IMG/VR virus record: IMGVR_UViG_3300025789_001553
Location: 1 to 64,000 of that record
Length of the DNA stretch: 64,000 bases
Direction: 5' to 3' (one strand)
From: a virus
The translations under genes and the position numbers were made by a program. Each line of letters begins with the position of its first letter. Positions within the stretch are counted from its first letter, which is position 1. The notes below the pieces were generated by a model. The model had not been told where the DNA came from. It searched no databases and saw nothing but the letters and a program-made list of their open reading frames with translations. Of this stretch, positions 1 through 7,677 are shown one piece after another.

Positions 1-270
1 ATCATCCTTAGCTTTTGGTATCTTAAGGTCTGTATTAGTTAAAGCAGACATCGTAGAGATATCTCTAAAGAAATCCATATTAATTACTTTATGTTCTTTA
101 ACATTGCATGCTTTAGCTTGAAACTTAGCACAATCGATTTCTCGAGCAATCCGTTGACCATAGTTAAAAGTAACAGCATATACTTCATCGTATTTAAGTG
201 TTTTAGTTACATAGTGTAGTAATACAGTACTATCCATTCCGCCCGATAATATAACTAATGCTTTATTCAT
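1..270 (-). CDS. queC: QueC, 7-cyano-7-deazaguanine (preQ0) synthase, 3' part outside window
   Basis: Reading leftward from an ATG at 268-270 gives an uninterrupted 90-codon frame that leaves the window at position 1. It begins MNKALVILSGGMDSTVLLHY, the PP-loop (SGGMDS) of QueC, followed by a typical FNYGQR segment at about residues 34-40. QueC converts 7-carboxy-7-deazaguanine to preQ0 with ATP and ammonia. It completes the preQ0 set with folE, queD and queE found elsewhere in this window. The gene is divergent from the gene at 331. The C-terminal zinc and ATP-binding parts cannot be judged because they lie outside the window. Family assignment is firm; use in DNA modification is inferred from context. 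Confidence 0.93.
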   Translation of the reverse strand, partial: MNKALVILSGGMDSTVLLHYVTKTLKYDEVYAVTFNYGQRIAREIDCAKFQAKACNVKEHKVINMDFFRDISTMSALTNTDLKIPKAKDD

Positions 271-312
271 ATGTGTATTTTAAATTATAAATGAGAAAAT
301 TCAATGTGGTTT

Positions 313-320
313 GATAAATA
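313..320 (+). promoter_or_regulatory. T4-type late promoter box GATAAATA
   Basis: GATAAATA lies 10 nt before the ATG at 331. It matches the T4-family late -10 consensus (TATAAATA) except for the first base. A gp55-type late sigma factor is encoded in this window, so late transcription from such boxes is expected. Confidence 0.5.
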
Positions 321-330
321 ATATGTACAT

Positions 331-1071
331 ATGTCTACGTTTGCAAATAAATTTTTGAAAGCTCTTAATGAAGATACAGAAGGTAATGCCTTTACTGGTG
401 CTTTACATAATACTAAAAAAGGTAAAAAAGCTAAAGTAGACGGTAAAGAAATTATTAACACTACTGGTACAATTCCAGAAGATAAAAAGTGGATTCAACA
501 TGCACATGCTAAAAAGGGCGGTCTTCATAAAGCTTTACATGTAAAACAAGGTGAAAAAATTCCAGCAGCTAAGTTAGATAAAGCTTTACATAGCAAAAAT
601 CCTCATGTTAAACACATGGCACAATTTGCAAAGAACATTAAAGGTTTAAAAGAAAATGTAATGGAAGCCCCAAAAGCTCAACCAGAAGCTCCTGCAGCTG
701 ATGCTCCTGCACAAAATGATGATGCAGCAGCTTGGCAAAAATCTTTAGACAAGGGTACTAACCCAAAAGACTTTGACGTAGCAGATAATCCACAGCACAC
801 CGTTGACACAACCGGTATTCAAGCTGCTCATGAATGGATACAAAAGCTCGAAGAAATGGCACACTTTGTTAATGGTACAGGACCAGAAAGCTTAAACTCA
901 CAAATCAATCAATTAGAAATTAAGAATTCAGTTCCTTTCCGTGGTATTGTTCGTCGTGAAGAAAAACGTATTACTAAGTTGGCTGAAAACTTACGCGGTT
1001 TAGCTGAAGTGTTTAAGTCAGTAGTTATTACTTCTGAAAAGAAGATCAAAGACGTTAACTCACCTCGTTAA
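331..1071 (+). CDS. Unknown protein with capsid-targeting-like N-terminus
   Basis: This 246-residue protein is not recognised. Its first 14 residues (MSTFANKFLKALNE) form a short amphipathic segment ending in LNE. That resembles the capsid-targeting peptides of T4 internal head proteins, which the prohead protease cuts after (L/I)xE. A Lys/Ala/His-rich region follows, then an Ala/Pro/Gln-rich linker at about residues 110-130, then a helical C-terminal part with many Lys, Arg and Glu. A late-type box at 313-320 precedes the gene, and it converges on the primase gene. A role as a packaged internal or scaffold-associated protein is inference only. Confidence 0.6.
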   Translation: MSTFANKFLKALNEDTEGNAFTGALHNTKKGKKAKVDGKEIINTTGTIPEDKKWIQHAHAKKGGLHKALHVKQGEKIPAAKLDKALHSKNPHVKHMAQFAKNIKGLKENVMEAPKAQPEAPAADAPAQNDDAAAWQKSLDKGTNPKDFDVADNPQHTVDTTGIQAAHEWIQKLEEMAHFVNGTGPESLNSQINQLEIKNSVPFRGIVRREEKRITKLAENLRGLAEVFKSVVITSEKKIKDVNSPR

Positions 1072-2087
1072 TTACATTTAACCTGGGAGTAATGTAATAG
1101 ACCTTTCATACCGCAATGGGTATATTTGTTTATAAACTCTGAACTTATTTCATCCTTTTTAGTGTGTATACACAACTCGTTTAAATCTTTAAACTTAATA
1201 AGCTCTTTTGGCCAAATAAACACACATTGGTCTGCTTCAAGTAACTCTTTAGTTACCTTGTGTGAAGTTTTATCTCTCCACTGATTATCTAATACATACA
1301 CTATTTTGTGAAACGGAAACTTAGTGGTTATAGTGCTTAGTTGCTCTTTAGTAGGATGTATACCAGCTAACGCCACACTATTACGTAAGAACATAGCATC
1401 AATAGGTCCTTCCTGTAGGTATATGTAATCAATATCAGAAGTAACCTTATCTAAATTAAATATGCCTTTTTCACTATTAGCTTTAGATAGATACTTTGCT
1501 CTGTCTTCATCTACTTTATACAGTGCCCTGGACTGATAGTGTTCTACTTTAGTGTTGCTATCTGCCGAATAAAAAGGAAATATAACTCTATTCTTGTGTG
1601 TATAGTCTGTTAAACTTAACCAAAGAGCTCTTGGCTTATTAATAGCTGTATCAAGTCGTCTATTAGTTATAAACGCTAAAGCATCCTGTACTACTTGGTT
1701 TTCTTTATAAAATGATACCTGATTAGGGTCGTACATGTTTATACTGTCATCTGGTAAGCTCTTAGGGTTGTACTTTTTATATGTTACTGATTTCTTAATA
1801 ATATCTTCTACTGTTTCAGCATGTGTCTCAGATTCGGATAAAATTTCAGATAGTGACATACCAGTTCTATCTTTGACGAAATCTATGCCACTCTTACTCT
1901 CATTACAGTTATGACAGTATAAATGATCTTCTTCTGGTATATAAAAGAATCTACGTTTTCTACCCGCGCTCTTACCTTCATGACAATACGGACATTCTCC
2001 TGCATACGTGCCGGTACTTTTCTTAAATACTGGTCTTTTACAGTATTGAAAGAATGTACGAATAACTAAGTTTTGAGATATTTGCAC
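1068..2087 (-). CDS. 61: DNA primase, T4 gp61-like
   Basis: This is a DnaG-type primase that makes RNA primers at the replication fork with the gp41 helicase. The N-terminal zinc ribbon shows CPYC followed by CHNC; the TOPRIM core shows LQEGPIDAMF, then VYVLDNQWRD, closely matching the T4 gp61 pattern (LEGPIDSLF, VWVLDN). The C-terminus (QVKCN) ends at the expected point. No ATG suits the N-terminus. The GTG at 2085-2087 gives 339 residues, close to the 342 of T4 gp61; a TTG at 2127-2129 would run into the divergent gp4 gene. The stop overlaps the convergent gene ending at 1071. Confidence 0.9.
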   Translation of the reverse strand: MQISQNLVIRTFFQYCKRPVFKKSTGTYAGECPYCHEGKSAGRKRRFFYIPEEDHLYCHNCNESKSGIDFVKDRTGMSLSEILSESETHAETVEDIIKKSVTYKKYNPKSLPDDSINMYDPNQVSFYKENQVVQDALAFITNRRLDTAINKPRALWLSLTDYTHKNRVIFPFYSADSNTKVEHYQSRALYKVDEDRAKYLSKANSEKGIFNLDKVTSDIDYIYLQEGPIDAMFLRNSVALAGIHPTKEQLSTITTKFPFHKIVYVLDNQWRDKTSHKVTKELLEADQCVFIWPKELIKFKDLNELCIHTKKDEISSEFINKYTHCGMKGLLHYSQVKCN

Positions 2088-2106
2088 AGTAGAGTAATTA
2101 TATGTT

Positions 2107-2562
2107 ATGGGCACCGCTAAAAATAGCAAATATATTCAGGGAATTTATAACCCTATAAACAAAGAAAAATATATAGGTAATACAAATCCTTCATATAGGT
2201 CTCTATTAGAACGGAAGTTTTTTTATTATTTTGATACTAACCCAAACGTTACTGCTTGGGCAAGTGAATCAATTGTAGTGCCCTATTATAACGACGTCGA
2301 TAAAAAAGTACACAAGTATTACGTAGATTTAGTTGCAGCTATTAAAGATGAACAAGGTAACATACAAAAATATTTAATAGAAGTAAAACCTCATGCTCAA
2401 ACTCAAGCACCAGTGCCTTCTGACAGAAAAAAGTCGAGTACTGTTTTATATGAAAATTTAATGTATCACCAGAATCAGTGCAAATGGAAAGCCGCGAGTG
2501 AATACGCGGCTAAAAAAGGAATGAAGTTTATTGTACTGACTGAAAAATTCTTAGGTAATTAA
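2107..2562 (+). CDS. 4: Head completion protein, T4 gp4-like
   Basis: The 151-residue product has the gp4 hallmark layout: a YNP..KYIGNTNPSYRSLLERKFFYYFD segment at about residues 14-43, NPNVTAWASES, then a PYY....K..KYYVDLVA strand and an EVKP motif. This is the TnsA/PD-(D/E)xK nuclease-like core seen in T4 gp4, needed to finish DNA-filled heads before tail joining. The start lies only 19 bp from the primase start on the other strand, so both promoters must share this AT-rich gap. The 3' end overlaps the convergent gene at 2559 by 4 nt. Confidence 0.85.
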   Translation: MGTAKNSKYIQGIYNPINKEKYIGNTNPSYRSLLERKFFYYFDTNPNVTAWASESIVVPYYNDVDKKVHKYYVDLVAAIKDEQGNIQKYLIEVKPHAQTQAPVPSDRKKSSTVLYENLMYHQNQCKWKAASEYAAKKGMKFIVLTEKFLGN

Positions 2563-3197
2563 TCAGCTTCTACAGGGTCTGTTTCATCAGCATCGTAAGG
2601 GCTCTTTTTCATAGCCTTCACGTAATGGGAAACATAAGGATCAGCTTCTACTTCATCCCCATCTTCGTCTTTATCTACCTTAGGAGCAACTTCTGCTGCT
2701 TTACGTTTAGCAGCTAAAATACGGTCACGTTCAGCTTTTGGCTTCATAAAGAAACTACGTAAACGAGCCATCTTAGCAGCTTTTTCAGCTTCTGGATTAA
2801 ATTCAGGCTCAACTTCACTTGGTTCTTCACCTTTAGCTAAAGCTATCATACCCAAAACGTCTTTAAAATTACCTTCAAATGGTGTTTGACCTGGTAATGT
2901 GTTTGCAAGATGTTTGTATATCTCTTCTGGAGATAAACCTTGTGATACTAATTGATCCACTATTTCTTGTTTGCGTGGATCTATCTCTGTATGATGTACA
3001 GCAGGTGCTATAGGAGCAGCAGCTGGAGTAGTACCACCTCTTGTAGATTTCTTGAAGTGATAATATGCACTTGGACCTTTAGCCAATTCAGGATTTGCTG
3101 CTTTCCAGTCAGCAAATGAAGCATTAGGGTTACGGCCTTCCACTTCTTCTGAAGTAAGGGATTCATTAATTACGTTTGCAAGCTTGTTAAAATTCAT
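2559..3197 (-). CDS. Unknown Ala/Glu-rich protein with capsid-targeting-like N-terminus
   Basis: This 212-residue protein is not recognised. It starts MNFNKLANVINESL, an amphipathic peptide ending in INE at residue 11, again like a T4 internal-protein targeting peptide with a possible prohead protease site. The body holds a FADWKAANPELAKGPSAYYHFKKS segment, a Pro/Ala linker at about residues 56-67, a helical middle and a very acidic C-terminus with Lys/Asp/Glu runs. It stands alone on the minus strand between gp4 and the kinase gene. A virion-associated role is inferred from its N-terminus and composition. Confidence 0.6.
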   Translation of the reverse strand: MNFNKLANVINESLTSEEVEGRNPNASFADWKAANPELAKGPSAYYHFKKSTRGGTTPAAAPIAPAVHHTEIDPRKQEIVDQLVSQGLSPEEIYKHLANTLPGQTPFEGNFKDVLGMIALAKGEEPSEVEPEFNPEAEKAAKMARLRSFFMKPKAERDRILAAKRKAAEVAPKVDKDEDGDEVEADPYVSHYVKAMKKSPYDADETDPVEAD

Positions 3198-3234
3198 ACG
3201 GTAATATGATTACTTACACAATTTAAGGCAAGTT

Positions 3235-3945
3235 TTATTTCATTTTTTTCATAGGTTCAATTAAGTTTTGTTGTAAGAGTTCCTTCTGTAGGAAATCCGA
3301 AACAATAGACTCATTTTCCCCATATAAATCACCTTTATCGTTGATATAAAGGCTAATCATTGCAATACGTTCTTGTCTTGAACCGAAAATCGGAATAATA
3401 GGCGGGCAATCTTCGTGATTAAAGAAACGTGTACCTTTACCCTTTTCCCATGCTTTATATATACCTTCGAATATATGACCTATCTCTGAACGATAAACCG
3501 GGTCTATATCTCTATTAGGTGCAGCTGCTAATAATACATCGTTCTCTTTACAAAACGGTAGGTAAAATATAACTGAATATGAGCTCATAGCATTACGAAC
3601 TAATGCTACGCACTTATCGATAAATGCTTCATCTATACCACCCAAGCCTTTGTCATACAAATAAAGTGAATAAACCAGATTATCTAATGGTGTACGGTCA
3701 AATATCATTTTCTTTTTGCCGTAATTTGCCATAGCCTCATCTACAAGAAAATTAAGAATAATTTCTTGAGACTCTTTTGTTGCTTCTTTATTGAGAGGTA
3801 GTTTCTTCTTTTTTACCAAATCTCTATACGACTTAGTTGGAGATTCAAATACAGGCCACTTTTCCTTAAAATCTGCTACAAGTGTAGACTTACCTACACA
3901 CTGGGTACCGATAATGCCAACTTTATTAAGTTTAGAGGTGCTCAT
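3235..3945 (-). CDS. AAA_28/NadR-like P-loop kinase
   Basis: This 236-residue ATPase has a Walker A GTQCVGKST at about residues 13-21 and a FDRTPLDNLVYS segment near residue 82, typical of the AAA_28 family (NadR-type nucleoside kinase fold). The substrate is not clear. The gene is the downstream member of a leftward run with a 105-residue protein, a small membrane protein, queE and queD, overlapping its upstream neighbour by 4 nt (translational coupling). A second AAA_28 protein lies inside the dpdA-queF operon at 23748. This repeated pairing with 7-deazaguanine genes suggests, but does not show, a nucleotide role in modification. Confidence 0.75.
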   Translation of the reverse strand: MSTSKLNKVGIIGTQCVGKSTLVADFKEKWPVFESPTKSYRDLVKKKKLPLNKEATKESQEIILNFLVDEAMANYGKKKMIFDRTPLDNLVYSLYLYDKGLGGIDEAFIDKCVALVRNAMSSYSVIFYLPFCKENDVLLAAAPNRDIDPVYRSEIGHIFEGIYKAWEKGKGTRFFNHEDCPPIIPIFGSRQERIAMISLYINDKGDLYGENESIVSDFLQKELLQQNLIEPMKKMK

Positions 3946-4259
3946 TTATTTGATTTATTCTTCTTAGCTACTTTAGCAAATTTCTTCTGTACTTTGTTTT
4001 TTGCATCAGATTCTGTTACAAGGTCTTGAATACTAATATCATCATACGATGCGTCTTCTCCGTTAACATCTACCCAATCAAGTACACAATTGTGAGGTGG
4101 GTTGTAACCTATAGCTTTAACAAAAGCGTTAAACTGCTCTGTTAGTTCCTCTAAGTCGGCTTGACCGTCAAATATAATTTCAATCTTACGAGGCACACTG
4201 ACATTAATATCGTCATTAGTATGCTCTAACGTATATGTGAATTTTATTTCTTGTTTCAT
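3942..4259 (-). CDS. Unknown 105-residue protein
   Basis: I do not recognise this protein. It begins with predicted beta strands (MKQEIKFTYTLEHTND), has an acidic middle with VDVNGEDASYDDISIQDL, and ends in a Lys-rich tail (KFAKVAKKNKSNK) that could bind nucleic acid. It sits between the AAA_28 kinase (4 nt overlap) and a small membrane protein in the leftward queD-queE run. The upstream sequence holds TATAATATATG with no Shine-Dalgarno motif. Confidence 0.6.
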   Translation of the reverse strand: MKQEIKFTYTLEHTNDDINVSVPRKIEIIFDGQADLEELTEQFNAFVKAIGYNPPHNCVLDWVDVNGEDASYDDISIQDLVTESDAKNKVQKKFAKVAKKNKSNK

Positions 4260-4262
4260 ATA

Positions 4263-4424
4263 TTATACCATTTCTTCAATAATACCGAGTATTTCTGCTA
4301 CGATTAGTAATATACCGGTAACCCAGAGAGCACCGAAGCAAAGACATGTACCCGCAATAATACGAATAATGCTTTTGATAATACTAATGTTTTTATGTTT
4401 TTTAGGATCAGGAATGTCGTTCAT
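4263..4424 (-). CDS. Small single-span membrane protein (53 residues)
   Basis: Reading leftward from an ATG at 4422-4424 gives 53 codons to a TAA at 4263-4265. The product starts MNDIPDPKKHKN, then has one long hydrophobic segment rich in Ile/Leu/Gly (about residues 13-49, including IIAGTCLCFGALWVTGILL), and ends IIEEMV. It fits tightly between queE (stop 3 nt upstream) and the 105-residue gene, leaving the run almost gapless, which supports it being real. No function can be assigned. Confidence 0.65.
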   Translation of the reverse strand: MNDIPDPKKHKNISIIKSIIRIIAGTCLCFGALWVTGILLIVAEILGIIEEMV

Positions 4425-4427
4425 ATA

Positions 4428-5231
4428 TTAAACCTTGAGTGCGCGATCCCAAACTTGCAAGTGTAATCTGTTAGAGAATTTAAAACCATACTTTTTGCAA
4501 AGCTCTGCTACTACTGGTCCAACTTCTAATAATTCTTTACGACTACCACAGCAAGGCATAATCCATACTTGCTCTGAACGTAAACCTACATCTGGGTTGT
4601 TTAAATATTTTTCTAACACTTCATTTAAATCAGACTCTTGTCTTGCTACGAACTTAAAACAAGCATCTTTCTTTACTAAGAAACGTAAGACTTCTGGTTT
4701 AAAGCGCTTATCTTCAGGGTCTCCATTACTTGATAGTTTTGGCGATGTTGTGTATGTAACAATACAACCAATTTGATCCCATTCTGGGTCAGGCATTAAA
4801 GTAGCATTAGTTTCAAAATCAATATGTAATGATGGTCTGTTAGTATCATCCATAGTGAGAGTTTTACTATAGTTTGCAAAACCCCAACGATCTCTAATAA
4901 ATTTAACGAACTCAATTAAGTTCTTTTGCTGAATAAAAGGTTCACCACCGGTAATTTTAAGTAGAGCGCCTTGTCTTAGATTCTCATCATAACCATTCTT
5001 TTCGTAAAATTGAGCAATCTCTTCAAACGTCATCTTGTTCTTCTTAGACCAGCTGACATAAGAGTCACAACCAAATGGTGCATCTTCACTTTTAAAACCG
5101 ATACACGTAAGGTTGCACATAGACAATCTCATAAACACTGAAGGGTAACCGATATAACGGCCTTCACCTTCTAATGTATAAAATACGAAATCGTCTGAAA
5201 GAAATAAAGTTTTATTAGGGTCAATTGGCAT
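4428..5231 (-). CDS. queE: QueE, 7-carboxy-7-deazaguanine synthase (radical SAM)
   Basis: QueE rearranges 6-carboxytetrahydropterin to 7-carboxy-7-deazaguanine, step three of the preQ0 pathway. The N-terminus carries the family signature YTLEGEGRYIGYPSVFMRL at about residues 18-36, and the SAM-binding GGEP at 95-98. The cluster cysteines are C39, C43 and C55, i.e. CX3CX11C. In most QueE the third Cys follows two residues after the second; here it still precedes Asp-Ser (CDS), so a 9-residue insertion is the simplest reading. The gene lies 21 bp after queD in the same direction. Confidence 0.92.
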   Translation of the reverse strand: MPIDPNKTLFLSDDFVFYTLEGEGRYIGYPSVFMRLSMCNLTCIGFKSEDAPFGCDSYVSWSKKNKMTFEEIAQFYEKNGYDENLRQGALLKITGGEPFIQQKNLIEFVKFIRDRWGFANYSKTLTMDDTNRPSLHIDFETNATLMPDPEWDQIGCIVTYTTSPKLSSNGDPEDKRFKPEVLRFLVKKDACFKFVARQESDLNEVLEKYLNNPDVGLRSEQVWIMPCCGSRKELLEVGPVVAELCKKYGFKFSNRLHLQVWDRALKV

Positions 5232-5252
5232 ACGTTATTATATTATATAAGA

Positions 5253-5717
5253 TTAGCTTTTCCACTCTCCATCATGAATTGTTTCAAATATAGCTGAATT
5301 GTCCGGGTGTTCCCACACTTCAACTTTAGAACACCAGCAACGACCTAATGTGAGATCATTTACAAATTCATTTGCTTCTTTATGACAATATTCAGCAAAC
5401 TTTTCAATACCTACACCGCCAGACATTATACGTAAATCTATAATCTCTTTTTTATTGAGCATTTGAAATGTTTGTAGTTCGGGATCCTTTTCCCACACTA
5501 CAGTTGTATGATCAAACTGCTCTTCTAATGCTGTCTTAAGCGGTTTAAGAGCACCAAAATCTACTACCCAATTGTTATCATCTAATTGATTACATTCAAA
5601 CCAGAACTTAGCTTGTAATCTATAACCATGAATAAAGTGACAGTGACTGTTTGCAAAAGGTTGGCGAAATGCGCACGACCCTAACGGAATAACTTTAGTA
5701 GAAGTGTATTTTGACAT
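5253..5717 (-). CDS. queD: QueD, 6-carboxytetrahydropterin synthase
   Basis: This 154-residue T-fold enzyme converts dihydroneopterin triphosphate to 6-carboxytetrahydropterin. A first zinc-type His is in FANSH (residue 25), followed by C26 and then HGY (30-32). The usual HGH is HGY here, so one expected zinc ligand is replaced by Tyr; H27 is an alternative ligand. The catalytic pair FDH is at 68-70 and the substrate Glu at about 105 (GIEKFAE). The gene heads the leftward queD-queE group. The family call is secure; the altered metal site deserves a check. Confidence 0.9.
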   Translation of the reverse strand: MSKYTSTKVIPLGSCAFRQPFANSHCHFIHGYRLQAKFWFECNQLDDNNWVVDFGALKPLKTALEEQFDHTTVVWEKDPELQTFQMLNKKEIIDLRIMSGGVGIEKFAEYCHKEANEFVNDLTLGRCWCSKVEVWEHPDNSAIFETIHDGEWKS

Positions 5718-5743
5718 AACTTCATACTATAATAAAAATAATT

Positions 5744-6097
5744 TTAATCAAGCTTTTCTAAATGGTTTTGTACCCATTTTAGCAAGGTGTCTTCATCTAT
5801 ATCATCTGGAGCACACATCATTGCATTATTATCCGCGTCATTAGTATCAAATAAGCTTCTTTGTAAAGTGCGTTTTTCTTCTTTTTCATCAATTCTGAAA
5901 TATATAAATGCTCTTTTGTCTTTTATTACAGTTTTACCTGCTAAAACAAAATACATACAGTTTACTCTGCACCAAGTGCCTAATTCATAAAATTGCAGTA
6001 AGTTTATAAAGTCATTACGGTTTTTATCCGTTTTAAAATAGATAAAAATTGGTAAGTCAATACTACTGTATGTTTTATCGCGATACTTTATATACAC
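5744..6097 (-). CDS. Unknown 117-residue protein
   Basis: No family is recognised. The frame begins with GTG at 6095-6097. It shows alternating hydrophobic stretches (IDLPIFIYFKT, MYFVLAGKTVI, RAFIYFRID) suggesting a small alpha/beta fold, and an acidic C-terminus (CAPDDIDEDTLLKWVQNHLEKLD). It is the first gene of the leftward run that continues into queD and queE. An AATAAATA late-like box lies 12 nt upstream at 6110-6117, back to back with the lysozyme promoter. Confidence 0.55.
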   Translation of the reverse strand: MYIKYRDKTYSSIDLPIFIYFKTDKNRNDFINLLQFYELGTWCRVNCMYFVLAGKTVIKDKRAFIYFRIDEKEEKRTLQRSLFDTNDADNNAMMCAPDDIDEDTLLKWVQNHLEKLD

Positions 6098-6116
6098 TTT
6101 ATTATGGCATATTTAT

Positions 6117-6125
6117 TATAAATAT
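6117..6125 (+). promoter_or_regulatory. T4-type late promoter TATAAATAT
   Basis: A perfect TATAAATA followed by T ends 5 nt before the lysozyme ATG at 6131. With T4 spacing (box at about -13 to -6) transcription would begin at or next to the start codon. Confidence 0.7.
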
Positions 6126-6130
6126 AACTA

Positions 6131-6745
6131 ATGCAATCGGTAAAGCATAATAAGCAAGTAAATATAAAAGAAGCCATTATGGATGTACCTCCACCACCTC
6201 CAATCCATTTTGACAATCCTGCAGCAATTGTACATAAAGTAAACAAACCGGCGGCTGATTTTAAGTCTTTTTACCAGGCAAGCTTTATGCCAACACCTGA
6301 CTTTATCAATTATATTAAAGGTGTAGAAAACAGTACACATACAGGTTTTAAACACGGGTTGTGGCACCCACACAAAAGTGTCGAGGGCGGTACTGATACT
6401 ATTGCTTATGGCCACAAACTACATCACGGTGATATTTTTAGTAAAGGTCTTACTGATGAAGAAGCAACTAAGCTTTTAATTAAAGATATAATGAAAGCTT
6501 CAGAGACAGCTAAGCACGTCATTAATAAAACTTACGGTGCTGGTGTATTTGAAAAGTTACCAACTAAAAGCAAGGAAATGTTAATAGATTTCGCATTTAA
6601 TGGTGTTATTAACAAATTTCCACAATTTGTAGACGGCGTAATTAACAACGACATTGATACAATGATGACACAGTACAAACGTCACTCTAACGGCAAAGAG
6701 CTAACCGGTCGCAATCATGCATTTGCAAACCGGTACTTTAATTAA
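6131..6745 (+). CDS. T4-type lysozyme (glycoside hydrolase family 24)
   Basis: This peptidoglycan hydrolase is likely the endolysin. The GH24 catalytic region is clear: GVENSTHTGF with the catalytic Glu at about residue 60, then GTDTIAYGHKLHHGD with the usual Asp/Thr and AYGH signature, then the helical LTDEEATKLLIKDI and DFAFNG segments. The first roughly 50 residues (Pro-rich VPPPPPIHF and linker) are extra compared with T4 lysozyme e. A later ATG at 6179 (MDVPPPPP) is possible, but the perfect late promoter spaced 5 nt from 6131 favours this start. The product has no signal peptide or membrane segment, so a holin encoded elsewhere would be needed if it is the endolysin. Confidence 0.85.
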   Translation: MQSVKHNKQVNIKEAIMDVPPPPPIHFDNPAAIVHKVNKPAADFKSFYQASFMPTPDFINYIKGVENSTHTGFKHGLWHPHKSVEGGTDTIAYGHKLHHGDIFSKGLTDEEATKLLIKDIMKASETAKHVINKTYGAGVFEKLPTKSKEMLIDFAFNGVINKFPQFVDGVINNDIDTMMTQYKRHSNGKELTGRNHAFANRYFN

Positions 6746-7089
6746 AGACCTTCTACTATTTGTTTAATACGGTCTGCTACTTGATCAGCGTTATCTTTAG
6801 TAACGTGGGTTTCAAATATAGATTTGTCTTGTTCACTAATCGTAGAAGAATCAACAGCTAAAGCTTTAAGTGCAAGTTCTACTAAGAATACTTTACCCTC
6901 AGGGGTCATTGGTTGAGCTTCTTGTTGCTCCGGAGCTGCAGGTGCTGGTGCTTGTGCTGGTGCTTGTGCAGGAGCAGCTGCTGTAGTTTGATCTCCTTGT
7001 TGACCGCCGGTTTGATCTAAACCAGTTTGTTGATCAGCCTCTAAAAGATTAAAATAAAATTCGTTTATTTTTTTATTAAATTTACTCAT
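6742..7089 (-). CDS. Ala/Pro/Gln-rich small protein with capsid-targeting-like N-terminus
   Basis: This 115-residue protein is not recognised by function. Its N-terminus MSKFNKKINEFYFNLLEAD is amphipathic and ends in LLE-A, a good T4 prohead protease-type site at residue 17. A low-complexity Gln/Gly/Ala/Pro region spans about residues 20-60, then a compact helical C-terminal domain (GKVFLVELALKALAVDSSTI ... ADRIKQIVEGL). It overlaps the upstream gene by 4 nt (ATGA coupling), and that neighbour has the same overall plan. Inferred role: internal head protein. Confidence 0.6.
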   Translation of the reverse strand: MSKFNKKINEFYFNLLEADQQTGLDQTGGQQGDQTTAAAPAQAPAQAPAPAAPEQQEAQPMTPEGKVFLVELALKALAVDSSTISEQDKSIFETHVTKDNADQVADRIKQIVEGL

Positions 7090-7463
7090 GGTTGTTTCAT
7101 TATTGCTTGAGCTTGTTGTAACTTTGCATTAGCAGCAGCAAGTGCAGCTGTAGCAGCGGCTTTTTGTGTAGGGTCTTGTGTATTGGCTTGACTTTTAAGT
7201 TGTCCAATTTGACTGTTAACTGAATTAATATCTTGTTGTGCCTGTACTTTTTGTTTTTTCTTTAAATCAGCTGTATCTTTATTAACTTTGTCTTGTGCTT
7301 GTGCTAAAGCTGGATTTGGTGCAGAAGTCGGTGCAACAGGTGCAGTACCAGGCAATGCTCCAGGATTCGCTCCATCTTCAGTCGCAAGACCACTCTTATT
7401 AAATTTTGCTACAATAGCTAAAAATTTACTTTTAGGTTTAAACTTCTCGTATAACGTTTCCAT
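7086..7463 (-). CDS. Ala/Gln-rich small protein, possible internal head protein
   Basis: The 125-residue product starts METLYEKFKPKSKFLAIVAK, a basic amphipathic stretch, followed by LATED at about residues 27-31. The rest is rich in Ala, Gln, Pro and Lys, with a long coiled-coil-like segment (about residues 55-120) low in hydrophobic core residues. A TAAATAA box 5 nt before the ATG suggests late expression together with the downstream gene. No enzyme motif is visible. The role is inferred from similarity of layout to the genes at 331, 2559, 6742 and 8625. Confidence 0.55.
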   Translation of the reverse strand: METLYEKFKPKSKFLAIVAKFNKSGLATEDGANPGALPGTAPVAPTSAPNPALAQAQDKVNKDTADLKKKQKVQAQQDINSVNSQIGQLKSQANTQDPTQKAAATAALAAANAKLQQAQAIMKQP

Positions 7464-7468
7464 TGTTA

Positions 7469-7475
7469 TTATTTA
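7469..7475 (-). promoter_or_regulatory. Late-type box TAAATAA
   Basis: Read leftward, GTAAATAA ends 5 nt before the ATG at 7463, the same spacing as the perfect late boxes at 6117 and 41647. Confidence 0.45.
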
Positions 7476-7479
7476 CTGA

Positions 7480-7677
7480 CTTACAACAAAAATAAAGAAC
7501 TATAGTTGATTTTTCGTGGATTCATTTAATATAATACCGGGGAGGGAAAAGACGGACTATGTACAGATAGTAATCTATACGTTATGTTTGTTATAGGTTT
7601 TTCTTGTTTATTTTTTAATAGGCTCGCTGCGCTCGCCTGATATATCATATATAATATATATATCTCCCGGAAACTTG
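7480..7677. other. Non-coding gap between two leftward genes
   Basis: No convincing gene is seen in this roughly 200-bp AT-rich gap. It contains a GC-rich patch at 7621-7637 built of two GCTCGC copies separated by TGC, and CCGGGGAG (about 7540) that can pair loosely with CTCCCGG at about 7665. It probably holds the 3' end of the gene at 7678 and the promoter of the gene at 7463. Confidence 0.4.

Noticed and set aside
1-270. queC as a pseudogene because it is short
   Set aside because: The frame is open to the window edge and has intact motifs; it is cut by the window, not broken.
4237-4431. Plus-strand frame opposite the small membrane protein
   Set aside because: The minus-strand frame 4263-4424 fits the gapless leftward operon and gives a sensible membrane protein; the plus frame has no context.
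6128-6415. Minus-strand frame opposite the lysozyme gene
   Set aside because: It is a shadow of a gene with clear GH24 motifs and a perfect late promoter.
7621-7637. A terminator in the 7480-7677 gap
   Set aside because: The GCTCGC-TGC-GCTCGC patch is a direct, not inverted, repeat and no T-run follows on the proper strand.
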